Part shown: in pieces, positions 12,101 through 23,815 of the stretch | How the letters are laid out: every line of letters begins with the position of its first letter | Position numbering within the stretch: the first letter of the stretch is position 1 | Source of the DNA: Adineta steineri | Lineage: Eukaryota > Rotifera > Eurotatoria > Adinetida > Adinetidae | Length of the DNA: 64,000 nucleotides | Direction: 5' to 3' | Assembly (NCBI GenBank): GCA_905250115.1 | Contig: CAJNOI010000166.1 | Coordinates: forward strand, 101,916 to 165,915 | Position numbers and translations under genes: made by a program | The notes under the pieces: generated by a model | Database searches by the model: none | What the model was told of the DNA's origin: nothing | The model's input: only the letters and a program-made list of their open reading frames with translations

Positions 12101-14047
12101 GAAAAATTGGATTTTAACAAGTATCGAAGTCATAATCTCAAATCGAAATAAAATATTCAAGTATACTAAAACATTACCTATTAAATATAAAATTATTTCA
12201 AATGAATTTAGATTCGATATTAATGAATTAATCGATGAAGAAAATACAAAAATCAATTATTCAGTAACTGATATTAAAGATATTGAAAGTGTTGGTAATG
12301 GTAATTGTGCTATTATTATACAAACAGGCAATGCTAAATATGCTGGTACATTCGCTGATTGCAGGTATGAAGAAATTATAACATATTCTATTTCGATATA
12401 TTTTTTTCTAGTATACTCTTATCGGGTTCACAAGGTGTTTATGCATTTCAACTTCGTAAATCATTAACAAATCGAATACCATTTCAAAATCGATATCGTG
12501 ATATATTTCTTGTTGAAGTTGATGAACAACTGAAACAAATTGAATATATTGTACTTGAACATAATAATGAAAATTCTTCACCTGCTTGGTTTGTTGATTT
12601 TGTAGTTATTAAACTAATGAATAATCAACAAGAATATTTGTATTTATTAATATGAAACTACTATAATATTAAAAAAGTATTCTTTAAGTTTTTCTGTTGA
12701 TCGATGGCTTTCGATGGATTATTATGATGGTAAAACAAAAATTATACTTTCAACAGATAATGAAAAATTATCATATAATGAAATAGATCTATTAGAAAAT
12801 CGATCGAATAGTAAGTTTAATTATGAATAGGAAATATTTTATTGTATATAGTTATTCGATATGAGATTCATATTGTAACGGGTGTAATGCCTCAAGCTGC
12901 AACGAATTGTCCCGTTTGGTTAACAATTAATGGAACAAGAGGAACAATTATCAATAAATATCTTGAAATTTCTCAAAATGAATTATTTCCATTTGAACCT
13001 GATAATCATGATTTATTTATTTTCTATGATGTCGATGTTGGCGAAGTATGTTAAAATAAAATATTTAATTAATTTTTAAATTGCATCTTAGATTGATAAA
13101 ATCATATTAGGACATGAGAGTATGTATGCTGAACAAGGCTGGTTTATTCAAACAATATCAATACATGTACCATCGAAACAATTTCAGAGTGATAGATTTA
13201 AAATTAATAAATGGTTAAATTCAAAACGAATAGATAGTGTACCATTAATTGAAATTCAAATACGAAAACCTATCAAATGTAATAGCAAAGAATAGTCTAT
13301 TGAATGATCTATGCTCTGTCTTCTTGATAGTAAATCGAAATCTAAAGCATCAACAGCCAATCTCTAGTACAACATTAGCTTCAATTCATGATTTAGAATG
13401 CTCCTATACTGTCTATATTTTAACTGAAGATTTTCAAACCGATATGAATAAACCTGGTATTTTTATTGATTTGCTGATTGATGAAACAATATCAACTGAT
13501 TATATGAGATTAACGACTGATGAGACAATTCGTGAACATTTAGAAAATAATACTTTAGGAAGATTTAAATTAAATGGAAAAAAAATTGAAAAAGTATGAT
13601 CTTTTAAAACTACATTCTGTAAATTGTATAAATTGATATTTTTTTCAGATCAATACAATAAATCTTCTCATTCGTATGTTCAAATAAATTTTTAGTAAAC
13701 TAATGTGTTTGATATTTCAAGGTGCACCCGATCAAATAACATATTGGTTACCTCGTTATATTCTTATCGTTATCGATGATACTCAAGAAATATTTCAGTA
13801 AGAAATATTTACTAAATCAATTGATTTATTATAAAATGGAGAATATTTCTTAAGATTTAACAATTCAAAATCGCTTCATTATTCAAATAGAGATAAATTC
13901 GATGCAATTACCATTCGATTAGATGCAACTCCTATAGAATTATCACAAGAAATCGAAGAACAATTGGAAAATATTAAACAACTCTATATAAATGAAACTG
14001 GAAAAACTGTTATTGATAAACGAGATGCAATTTTATATGAAGAATGA
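9139..14047 (+). CDS. Thioredoxin-fold / triple NDP kinase / PLAT-repeat fusion (NME8-like)
   Basis: About 25 exons encode roughly 1,231 residues. The N-terminus resembles the thioredoxin domain of NME8/TXNDC3 (KRAEIRDIQSKEEWD then IDVYQEWAGPT), but both active-site cysteines of WCGPC are replaced (WAGPT). Three NDPK domains follow. Domain 1 ends NGFYSSSN, with Tyr where the phosphorylated His belongs. Domain 2 has IHGSES and domain 3 NGLHASSN, both keeping His. From about 11.8 kb to the end there are about four PLAT/LH2-like beta-sandwich repeats; the clearest has PAWFVDFVVIKL and SVDRWLSMDYYDGKT. Known NME8 proteins are axonemal and stop after the NDPKs, so a ciliary role is likely but inferred. 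Exon 1 (9139-9222) ends at TAAGTT rather than GTAAGT; the chain is one base short there. All other junctions keep frame. Confidence 0.85.
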
Positions 14048-14641
14048 TCATTTTAGTAGTGTATAATTAAGATTGTATCTTTAATTTGGCAAAGAATAAT
14101 AAGAAAAATATTGTTTTTATTCGTGATGCATTCGATCATTTTTTTTCTATATGATAAAAAATATTTGCTTTTGTTAACCATCTGTTCAAACAATCAATAT
14201 ATCTTTGTTAATTTGAATGAAACTAAAACACTAGCGTCATCTATCAAAATAATTCAAATAATTCATTTTATTTTAGATCTTTTATTTTAAAAACATTTTT
14301 TCTTTCAATTTCTAACATTATTTCATTTAAATCATCTTCTTTTAATATCCTCTATTAAAACAAAGATAAAAAAGCTAGTATAGAGAATCTATCCTCATTA
14401 ATGGCCTCGGCCATTGTGTTCTATTCTATTCTGTCTGTGTGTATGTATGTTGGCTGCCTTCATCATCATCATGTATGTTGTTTTTTTTAATTTCATATTT
14501 TAGTTTTTACTTTTTCTTCAATTTTTCTTTCTTCTAGTTCGTCGAATGTGAGCCTCTATTATAAAAAAAAATTTTGTGTCGCTTAATCGTTCATTGACAA
14601 AAATCTGTTTTTAAAACAATTTCTAATCAAATCTATCTACA
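14048..14641. other. Intergenic region and 5' leader of the Argonaute gene
   Basis: AT-rich spacer between the NDPK/PLAT stop and the Argonaute ATG. A less AT-rich patch near 14400-14470 (GGCCTCGGCCATTGTG, TGTGTGTATG) and a pyrimidine tract ending TTTCTTCTAG near 14538 could be the promoter and a 5'-UTR acceptor. Neither is proven. Confidence 0.4.
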
Positions 14642-17600
14642 ATGTTTCTTCCACCAATTGGTCAACCACCTGTATCATCATCATTACATGTTAATGAAAC
14701 TATTAATGGAACAAATATGATTAATACAAGTACAAGTTCCTCAGGTTCATCAACATCAAATACAATGGGTCTTCCAGGTCCTCCTCATATGACATCCATG
14801 CCATCGACACCACCTGGAAGTGGTATAATGACAATGCTTAATCCTCCACTTGATTTATCACCTCCTCCACGACCAGATTTTGGTCGTGAAGGTCGCTCAA
14901 TAAAATTACGTGCAAATCATTTTTCAATTCGTATACCTCCAATACTTATTCAACATTATGATCTTAATATTCAACCAGATAAATGTCCAAAACGTGTTAA
15001 TCGTGAAATAATTGATACAATGGTTAATAAATTTCAAAATATATTCAATACTCAACATCCAGCATTTGATGGAAAACGAAATTTATATACAAAAGATCCA
15101 TTACCATTTGGTCGGGAACGTATTGAACTTGAAGTTACTTTACCAGGTCCGGGCGAAGGACGTGATCGTTGTTTCAAAGTACAAATTAAATGGGTTGCAC
15201 AAGTTAGTTTAGTTAGTTTACAAGAAGCTTTACAAGGACATGGACCACCTGTACCCAATGAAGCTGTTCAAGCACTTGATGTTATTATGAGACATTTACC
15301 GAGTATGAAGTAAGTATTCTTATAAAATCAAAATTTAGTCTATTTTTTCTACTTTTTTATTATACTAAGAACTCATAGGTAGTAAGTCATCAAGCTTCTA
15401 TATTGACTTGAAATTCGACAAAAGATTTTAAATATAAAATTGATTGAAATCTTTTTTTATTTAGATATACACCAGTTGGTCGATCATTTTTCTCTCCACC
15501 AGATGTTCAATATAATCCATTGGGTGGTGGTCGAGAAGTATGGTTTGGTTTTCATCAATCTGTTCGTCCATCATATTGGCGAATGTCATTAAATATTGAT
15601 GGTAAATTATTTAATTGATTGAAGAATTTCAATACGATTTTATTATTTATTTTTAGTTAGTGCTACTGCTTTTTATAAATCGCAACCCGTCATTGATTTT
15701 ATGTGTGAAGTACTTGATATTCGCGATATTCAAGATCAACGACGTCCATTGAATGATGCACAACGAGTTAAATTTACAAAAGAAATTAAAGGTTTGTAAT
15801 TATCTTATACATAGAATCAAACTATCGTCTATGTATGCTATTTGTCAAGAACATAAAAGTATATTCTATATGACAAGTTGATAGTAGCTTATAGATTATG
15901 ATCAATATCGTGTCTATTGAAAGAATTACTTTAAGTGGTTATTTTCGATTTCAAAGATATTATATTTACTCGTTCGTATCTCAATGATCAAACTGAATAT
16001 TTGATTTAGGTCTCAAAATTGAAATAACTCATTGTGGTAATATGAAACGTAAATATCGTGTTTGTAATGTTACACGAAAACCTGCACAATATCAAACGTA
16101 AGTTTATTATTTGCTTATAATGAATAGTTTCCTAATTCAATTTATTCATTTAGTTTTCCTCTTCAACTTGAAAGTGGTCAAACAGTTGAATGTACTGTTG
16201 CTAAATATTTCTATGAGAAACATCATATGAAACTTCAATATCCTCATTTACCATGTTTACAAGTTGGTCAAGAACAAAAGCATACTTATCTACCACTTGA
16301 AGTATATAAGAATCTTCATCGAAATTTTGTTTTCTTAAAAAAGAGGATTTTATTTATTTAGGTTTGTAATATTGTTCCTGGACAACGATGTATCAAAAAA
16401 TTAACTGATATGCAAACATCAACAATGATTAAAGTACGTATTGAATCCTATTTTCAAATCTCATTTGAGATTTTACTATTGCGAATATTCATGTGTATAT
16501 ATATTTTGTAGTGGAGTGAGGTAGAGTGTTGTTATTATTATTCTTTTCATTTTGTATAAATATTGAATAAGCATGATTCTTATCTTTGGAATGAACTTCT
16601 ACATAAATATTGAGATCGTTCCTATCTATATGTTATTGTAGAGTCAACCAGATTCACCTCAGGTAAAAATTCAATTTTTACACATATGCACTGTCTTTAT
16701 TCGCGTGCGCGAACAGACGTTTTGTTCTTTTTTCTTTGTCTAAGTAATAAATTCGTATGAGCACATGCGTAAATATAACTGCTGTTTTTGTTTGGGATGA
16801 ATTTAAAAACAAAAATCAATGTTTTAATTGGCTAAGATCTTATAATAATTGTTTTTCTTTTGTTAATGACAATAACATAGATAGGAACGAATTATAATAA
16901 TGTAAATCTGAACTGAGATATACGGGCTATTTAACAAAACAATCAGCACGACTCTTTGATCTTCTTTGTCATGCAAAATATTCAATTTCTTATAAGAAAA
17001 ACGTTTTTTCTAAGATATTATTTTCGATTTTATTTTAGGCGACTGCAAGATCAGCACCTGATCGAGAAAAAGAAATTAATAATTTGGTAAGTTTTAATCA
17101 TATTAAAATTTAAAAGCGTTTGATTTAAGCAAAACAGAAAAAAAAGTATTTCTCAATTGGCGACAATGAATTCGTTCATTTTTTTCAGTAGATAATTAAA
17201 TCTCTTGTTTAGGTACGCAAAGCTGAATTTAATAATGATGTTTATGTTACTCATTTCGGAATTAATATTTTAACTAATATGACAGAAGTTGTTGGTCGAG
17301 TATTAAATGCACCCAAAATCCAATATGGCGGTCGTGTAAGTAACAATGTATAAGATGTCTTTTTTCTTTTTACCCTATTCTAACTCTATTTTTTCAAGAC
17401 TAAAGTTATTGTCACACCAAATCAAGGTGTATGGGATATGCGTGGTAAACAATTTCATACAGGTATTGAAATTCGTACATGGGCAATAGCATGTTTTGCA
17501 CCTCAACGTAATTGTAATGAAGCTTCATTACGTACATTTACTCAACAATTACAACGAATATCAAATGATGCTGGTATGCCAATTGTTGGTCAACCATGTT

Positions 17601-19490
17601 TTTGCAAATATGCAACTGGTATTGAACAAGTTGAACCAATGTTTAAATTTCTTAAAACAACATATAATGGTCTTCAATTAATTGTTGTTGTTTTACCTGG
17701 TAAAACACCTGTTTATGCTGAAGTAAAACGTGTTGGTGATACATTAATTGGTTTAGCAACACAATGTGTACAAGCTAAAAATGTTAATAAAACAACACCA
17801 CAAACATTATCAAATTTATGTTTAAAAATTAATGTTAAATTAGGTGGTGTTAATAATATTCTTGTACCAAGTGTACGACCTATAAGTGTTTTTCGTGAAC
17901 CGGTTATTTTTATTGGTGCTGATGTAACACATCCACCAGCTGGTGATCGATCAAAACCATCTATTGCTGCTGTAAGTATTAAAATTATTCGTCAATGAAT
18001 TATTTTTTATTTATTTTATAAAATTAAATAGGTTGTTGGATCCATGGATGCACATCCATCACGATATGCAGCTACTGTTCGTATACAAATGCATCGTCAT
18101 GAAGTTATTGCAGAATTATCAACAATGGTTAGAGAATTACTTATACAATTTTATAAATCAACACGTTTTAAACCAGCAAGAATTATTTTATATCGTGATG
18201 GTGTTAGTGAAGGTCAATTTGCTCATGTACTTGCACATGAATTAATGGCTGTACGTGAAGCATGTGTTCGACTTGAAGCATCTTATCAACCGGGTATTAC
18301 ATTTATCGTAGTACAAAAACGTCATCATACACGTCTTTTTTGTTCTGATAAAAAGGAGCAGGTAATTATACAAATAAATCTATTCTTTCATGACAAACAT
18401 GAGTCTTAGTATATATTAGGGTGGTAAGAAATATAAACTCAATATGACTTCTTTATTCATTATCTTATACTAATCATTTTCAAATAACATGCGCCCTTTC
18501 TTTCATGATTTTTCCCTAAAGAAAACAAAATATTATGAAAAGCCCACTAATTTTTAATAAAAAATATTTTATTCTTTAAGTACGAGTACGCGTACTTCGA
18601 GTATTTTGCCTACCTTTGCTTCTTTCCGAACATACTTTTATAATATCCATAAGATAAAATCTAACTAGAAAAACTATATACGCACTTAATATTTTTTCAT
18701 AGAAGACTATTAGGTATAAATTTATCCTACGTCATATTAGTCCTTGAAGTTTATTAAGGATGTACTTTTATCATACAGTCATAGGTATGGTATGACTGTT
18801 CGCTTGATGTTATTTATACGAAAAATATTATTTTTCTCACCTTCGAATTGATTTACGTCATAACTTTTGATTATCTATAATTATGTCTACCTACGTCATT
18901 ACCTTTTCTTGCATTATAGCTTTCCTTGAATTATCACGGTATATAGATTGAACTATTCTATTTGATTTTTTTCAATATAATAAATATATTATTTATTTAA
19001 TAAATTTAATTAAATTTTTAGTGTGGTAAAAGTGGTAATATTCCACCTGGTACAACTGTTGATGTTGCTATAACACATCCAACTGAATACGATTTTTATT
19101 TATGTTCTCATGCTGGTATACAAGGTACATCTCGTCCATCACATTATCATGTTTTATGGGATGATAATCATTTTTCTGCTGATGAATTACAAGCATTAAC
19201 ATATCAATTATGTCATACATATGTACGATGTACACGTTCGGTATCTATACCAGCTCCAGCTTACTATGCTCATCTTGTTGCATTTCGTGCACGATATCAT
19301 TTAATTGAAAGGGAACCTGAAAGGTAAAATTTTCGTTGGGAAATAAAAAATCTTAATTTATTTATGAAATTTTAGTAATGAAGGTTCACATCAATCGTCA
19401 AATGGTGATTCCAATGGTCAACAACAAATTCAATTGAGTCGTGCTGTTACTGTACATCCTGATTCGGCTCAAGTTATGTATTTTGCTTAA
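14642..19490 (+). CDS. AGO: Argonaute protein, miRNA-class AGO, slicer-competent
   Basis: Thirteen exons give 919 residues with an exact codon count. After a Ser/Thr/Pro-rich N-terminus of about 80 residues come the N domain, DUF1785 linker ([17 protein letters not shown]), PAZ ([17 protein letters not shown] ... [15 protein letters not shown]), MID and PIWI. The slicer tetrad is complete: Asp in [10 protein letters not shown], Glu in [10 protein letters not shown], Asp in [12 protein letters not shown] and His in AYYAHLVAF. The C-terminus is MYFA, as in animal AGO1-4. It should bind miRNAs or siRNAs in the cytoplasm and cleave or repress target mRNA. Introns are mostly 52-60 bp. Exceptions are the two around the 21-nt microexon and a 660-bp intron (18362-19021) inside PIWI. 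It belongs to the AGO rather than the PIWI subfamily by overall similarity. Confidence 0.97.
16642..16662 (+). other. 21-nt microexon of the Argonaute gene
   Basis: TATTGTAG precedes it and GTAAAA follows. It encodes seven residues, SQPDSPQ, with both junctions in phase 0, so skipping or including it keeps the frame. It sits in the L2 linker, between STMIK and ATARSAPDR, where animal AGOs usually run straight through. The flanking introns (208 and 376 bp) are several times longer than the typical intron here. An optional cassette exon is inferred. Confidence 0.7.
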
Positions 19491-19892
19491 TTTATAAACA
19501 TAAACAATGAATATTCTTTATCCTAAGACATGCTCATCATATCTATTCTATCTACAATGCTAGATCAATTTCTTTTTTTCTCTCTGTCTCTCTTGTTTTT
19601 ATCTCAATAGATCAATTCAATGTGTGTTCTCGTGTAATTGTATCTCTTCTTGTCGCAATCTGCCGCAAAAAAAATCAACGTTTTTTTTTTGTTCTTTTCT
19701 TTGTCTCGTCCATGCTGATCTCCTGTATATATTTCAATCTTTAATTCTCTCTCTCTCTATGGTCTCCTCTTTTATGCGCGCAATCGGGGTTGCAATAGAG
19801 GTGCTATTAGCTCTCTACCCTTGCCCATCCTTTCTTTAAAATAATCAATGACTACTATTCATTGTAGTTATATTCACAACAGTGCAATGATA

Positions 19893-19923
<31 letters not shown>

Positions 19924-22900
19924 ATATATACACACACACAGACACACATATATATGAATTTTCTTATTAAAAGAAAAAAGCCAAAACGTTCAGTGTTATG
20001 TTTGCACTACTTTTTCAAATCTCTTATTTGTCTTTGTGTTTATTTGTGTCGTGTAACAGTGTATATAATTTACCATCTTGTTTCTTTTTCTCAGTGATGG
20101 GGCGCGAACATTCCCAAATATGTCACTCTGTTTCGTTAAACGTAGTGCTATTCTTCAACAGTGTGTGTGCGTATTTTTGAATTTTGTCGTCGTCAATTTC
20201 CCGTCCTTGATTTACTTAATTGCAATAACGAATGATTTATAACCAAAAAAAAAAACCTAAAATAACAAGATCAACGTTTTTCTTCCTCATCTATCTCTTT
20301 AATATTTAATGCAAAGGAATAATCTTTTTTTTTGTTCATTCATTCTCTTATCGTATCTATCTGTGTGTAGAAAAACTAAATAATAATCTTTTTTTTCTTC
20401 TCTTCTTTTTTGTTGCGTTTCTTTTTACTCATTCATACATCGATCCGCTTTCCGAATGACAAACAAAAATTATTCTTCTTCTTCTTCTCAATACACATAT
20501 GTATTTGTAACTTCAAACGCATGTGTATTTTTTTTTCTCTTTCATTTATGCTCGCAAATGGATAGAAAAAAAATATAAATTGAGACAAAATTATGTATGT
20601 GTGTGTCTGTGTGTTAAACAAACGAGATGAAAAACATGATTCTGTCTGTATGTTTTTTTTTTCTCATCGCCGTATGTGTGCGTGTGTAACAAAATGAATT
20701 AATGTGAATGTGCCTCTCTTTTTTTTTTTTGTTCTTTGTTCTTTTCACTATTTCATTCATTATTTCCTTTGTTGTTCTGATAACAAAGCGTACCAATGAT
20801 ATACTTAATTCGACTTATTCAATCATAGTGTATACTAAATAATATTCAAGAAAATCTTTAAAAAAAAAACGTAGTCTTTTATTTTATTTGAGTTTATATG
20901 AAGGTTTACAAAATCAATGAAGAAGTTAATAATATTATGGTGATAATTGATGCGAAAAGAAAATGTTTTTTGCTTTTGAATATAATAAAGCGTTGGAGAG
21001 AAAGAGAAAAACATACTTGCAAAAGTAGTCTGAAGGTCACAAGTCCTGTTCTCTTCTTTTTTTACACAAGCAGACAGTTAGTCATCAAGTGACAAGGTTG
21101 TAACCAATCGTAAAATGAAAACACTAATATTTATATTAAAGAGAGAATCTCGAATATTTTTCCTTCAATTAAATATGGTAAGGTAAATCAAAAATTTTTT
21201 CTATGAAATAAATTCATGAAATATCTAATTGATATTTTTGTACTAACACAACATTTGAGGTCATGATTCTATAACAACTAGTAAATATTATTCATAATTC
21301 GATTTGTTCAATTACAAAATAATATATATTTTTGATACTAATTTCGTCAATTATTTGAATGTCATCTATTGATAAATTTATCAACTGATAAGACTATCAA
21401 ATGTAAAGCTTATTGTTATCCTACTTTACGTTCTATAAATAATATATAGCTTAAAAGAAAAGCTTTTTTTGTGTGCACTGTAATGACAAACAGTCTGTTC
21501 TATAAAGTATACCGGTACTGGTAACCTTTGCTTTCAGAGAAGAAAAAAGAAAAAGAATCGTGTGTTATAAGACGAAGAGGTAATGGTAACTACTGTCATT
21601 AGAAATAGAATACATAATCAACTACAACAATAAGTAATTAACTTTTTATTTATATTCTGACTAGGAAGTAGTAGGAGCAGTGGCGGATCTAGCTATTCGG
21701 CGACTGTCACTCCCTCGAAAATAGATACCTCGGTAAATACTGAAAACAGGTAGAATACTATAGGTTTCTCTCGTAAAAAATAATACGACTTCCCACTTTT
21801 TTTTTATTGATAAAAAAATAAAGCATAAGACATTTTTGAAATAATTTAGATAATTGAATTATATAAAAAAGAAGTATGTCCATTCTATTTTTATAATTAA
21901 AGATGATCTGTAAAAGGCAGTAGCTTTTAATATATTTCCATTTTCTTTTAACTCAAATATTTATAAATAGAATATGACATGAGAATAATAACTTTAATAG
22001 TCAGATGTAGCAATGTTATTTCTAAATCTGTCGCTAAATAAAATACAGATGATAAAATGACATCTATTATAATAAAATAAAATATATTTCCAATATCAAG
22101 TAATAAAAAATAGTTTATATATTTATTATGTACAATCAAAAAAAGTAGATTAGTAAGAAATAATTAATCTGTTTTTTTCTTTCTTTCTCGCAAAAAAGTG
22201 TTACGCAGTCATACAGTTGTTATAGTTATAAGTTTCTTTTCATAGAAGTCAATGGGTATACGCGTACTTTTTACGCGTTCTATCATCATTCATATGCGCA
22301 TTCAACGCACATTCATTTCGAATATGGATGATATATACAATAACAGGTTGGCTCACTTACTTTACATATTACTACATTTTTTTTTTCGTAAGTTGTATAT
22401 AAATAACATAGTTGTTTAAAGATAAGTAAATATTTAAAAGACTACGAAAACTATTTTATTCGAAGGACTTATTATTTCCAACATAGGTAAGTTTTCTATA
22501 CAATATTATATAAGTAGGACTAGTTCATATATATGGACTGAAAGTAGAAATTTTTTATTAATGTCAAATGTAGGCAATACACTGATTCATAATAAAACGA
22601 CTAGTTATTTATAGAAACAGAAAAATCATCATTCTTCTTTTCGTTGAGTACTGGACTTTAATGTTTCATGACATACAGATTGCTTTTTTTTTGTCCTTAA
22701 AAAACATTTTCGATGAATTTTTTTTTTTATGTCAGTTTTGTTAAAGAAGAAAAAAAAGATATAAGAAATTCTGTAAGTTTGTTATTTGTTTCTTTCTCGT
22801 TTTTTTTTCTTTTTCTTTTGCTCGTTTTCAGACGATGTAAATAATTAATCGTCACATGTGCGTTGCATACATGCGTTCGAGTCCATCGTTACCCACGAAC

Positions 22901-23815
22901 TCTACTGATGTAGTTATATAAAAAAATGGCCTTAACGTCCTCATATGACCTCCTTTTTTCTATTCTTTCATTCTCTTTCTGTTTCTGTTTCGTTCTCTTT
23001 CTTGCTTTTTACGACGATGTCTGTTCCTATCATGCTCTACCATCCTTCTCGCTCGTTTGTCAGTTTTTCCTTTACTGGGCTATTCTACGGTTAATGCATC
23101 TACCTTGGTGACTACATTCATAGATTCGAAAAAAAAATGCATACATTTATTATCTCCTTCATAGGTATATTTTTCGAATCGATCAAAATGATTGAGAGCA
23201 TTCTTCTTCTTTTTTTTTTTTCGTTTTTTCTTTTGGCTAGAAAAAAAGAGTGATTTAAAATTTCGTTTATGTTGATAGTTAAGTACGTTTGTTTTCTACG
23301 AAAAAAATAAACAAGCATTAGATTTAGAACGATTATTATTAAATTATATAATCTCAGGTTTAATAGGACATATAGGTACTCGTTTACCGACTGTAAATGT
23401 CCTTGTCGAGCTCATTATGTAGCAACATTACTTCGTATTCTATGTTATTTTCTTTCTATTTCTTTTTTTTCTCTTCTTCTTCTTCTTCTTCGTCTTCTTC
23501 TTCTTTATTTCTGTCTGCCGTCTCGCTTGCATACTGATGTCGATCTGTAGACGAACTGCAACAAGTAAAGAGCGATGCATATGACCCACATGTACGTACT
23601 TTTATCAGTGCGATCTTTTTATTCTCTGATTCGTACATTTCATTCGTTTAAATGAAGATTACAAGAGACTATGTATGTGTAAGTCTTTATCAAATTTATC
23701 TTTAAATATATACAATAAATGATAATATTAAAAACAAATATCAAACACTCTTATATTCTAGATTACAGTGATAGACATTTTCATATACTATTTTCAATAG
23801 TTTTCTTCATTTATA
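19491..23815. other. 4.3-kb gene desert with microsatellites and a possible transposon end
   Basis: I found no gene on either strand. The region contains the Argonaute 3' UTR, long T-runs, CT-rich blocks, a TA/CA microsatellite around 19890-19955 (TATATATATACACACACAC), TGTG runs near 20590-20690 and CTT triplet runs near 23470-23505. At about 21675-21690 GCAGTGGCGGATCTAG resembles the terminal sequence CAGTGGCGGATC(C/T)AG seen on many DNA-transposon ends; I found no partner end. Several short open frames here are by-products of T- and A-rich runs. Confidence 0.45.

Noticed and set aside
19624-23638. Several short open frames on both strands between Argonaute and the nuclear receptor
   Set aside because: All are driven by poly-T, CTT or TA/TG microsatellites (Phe-, Ser-, Lys- or Glu-rich) and lack domains or usable splice partners.
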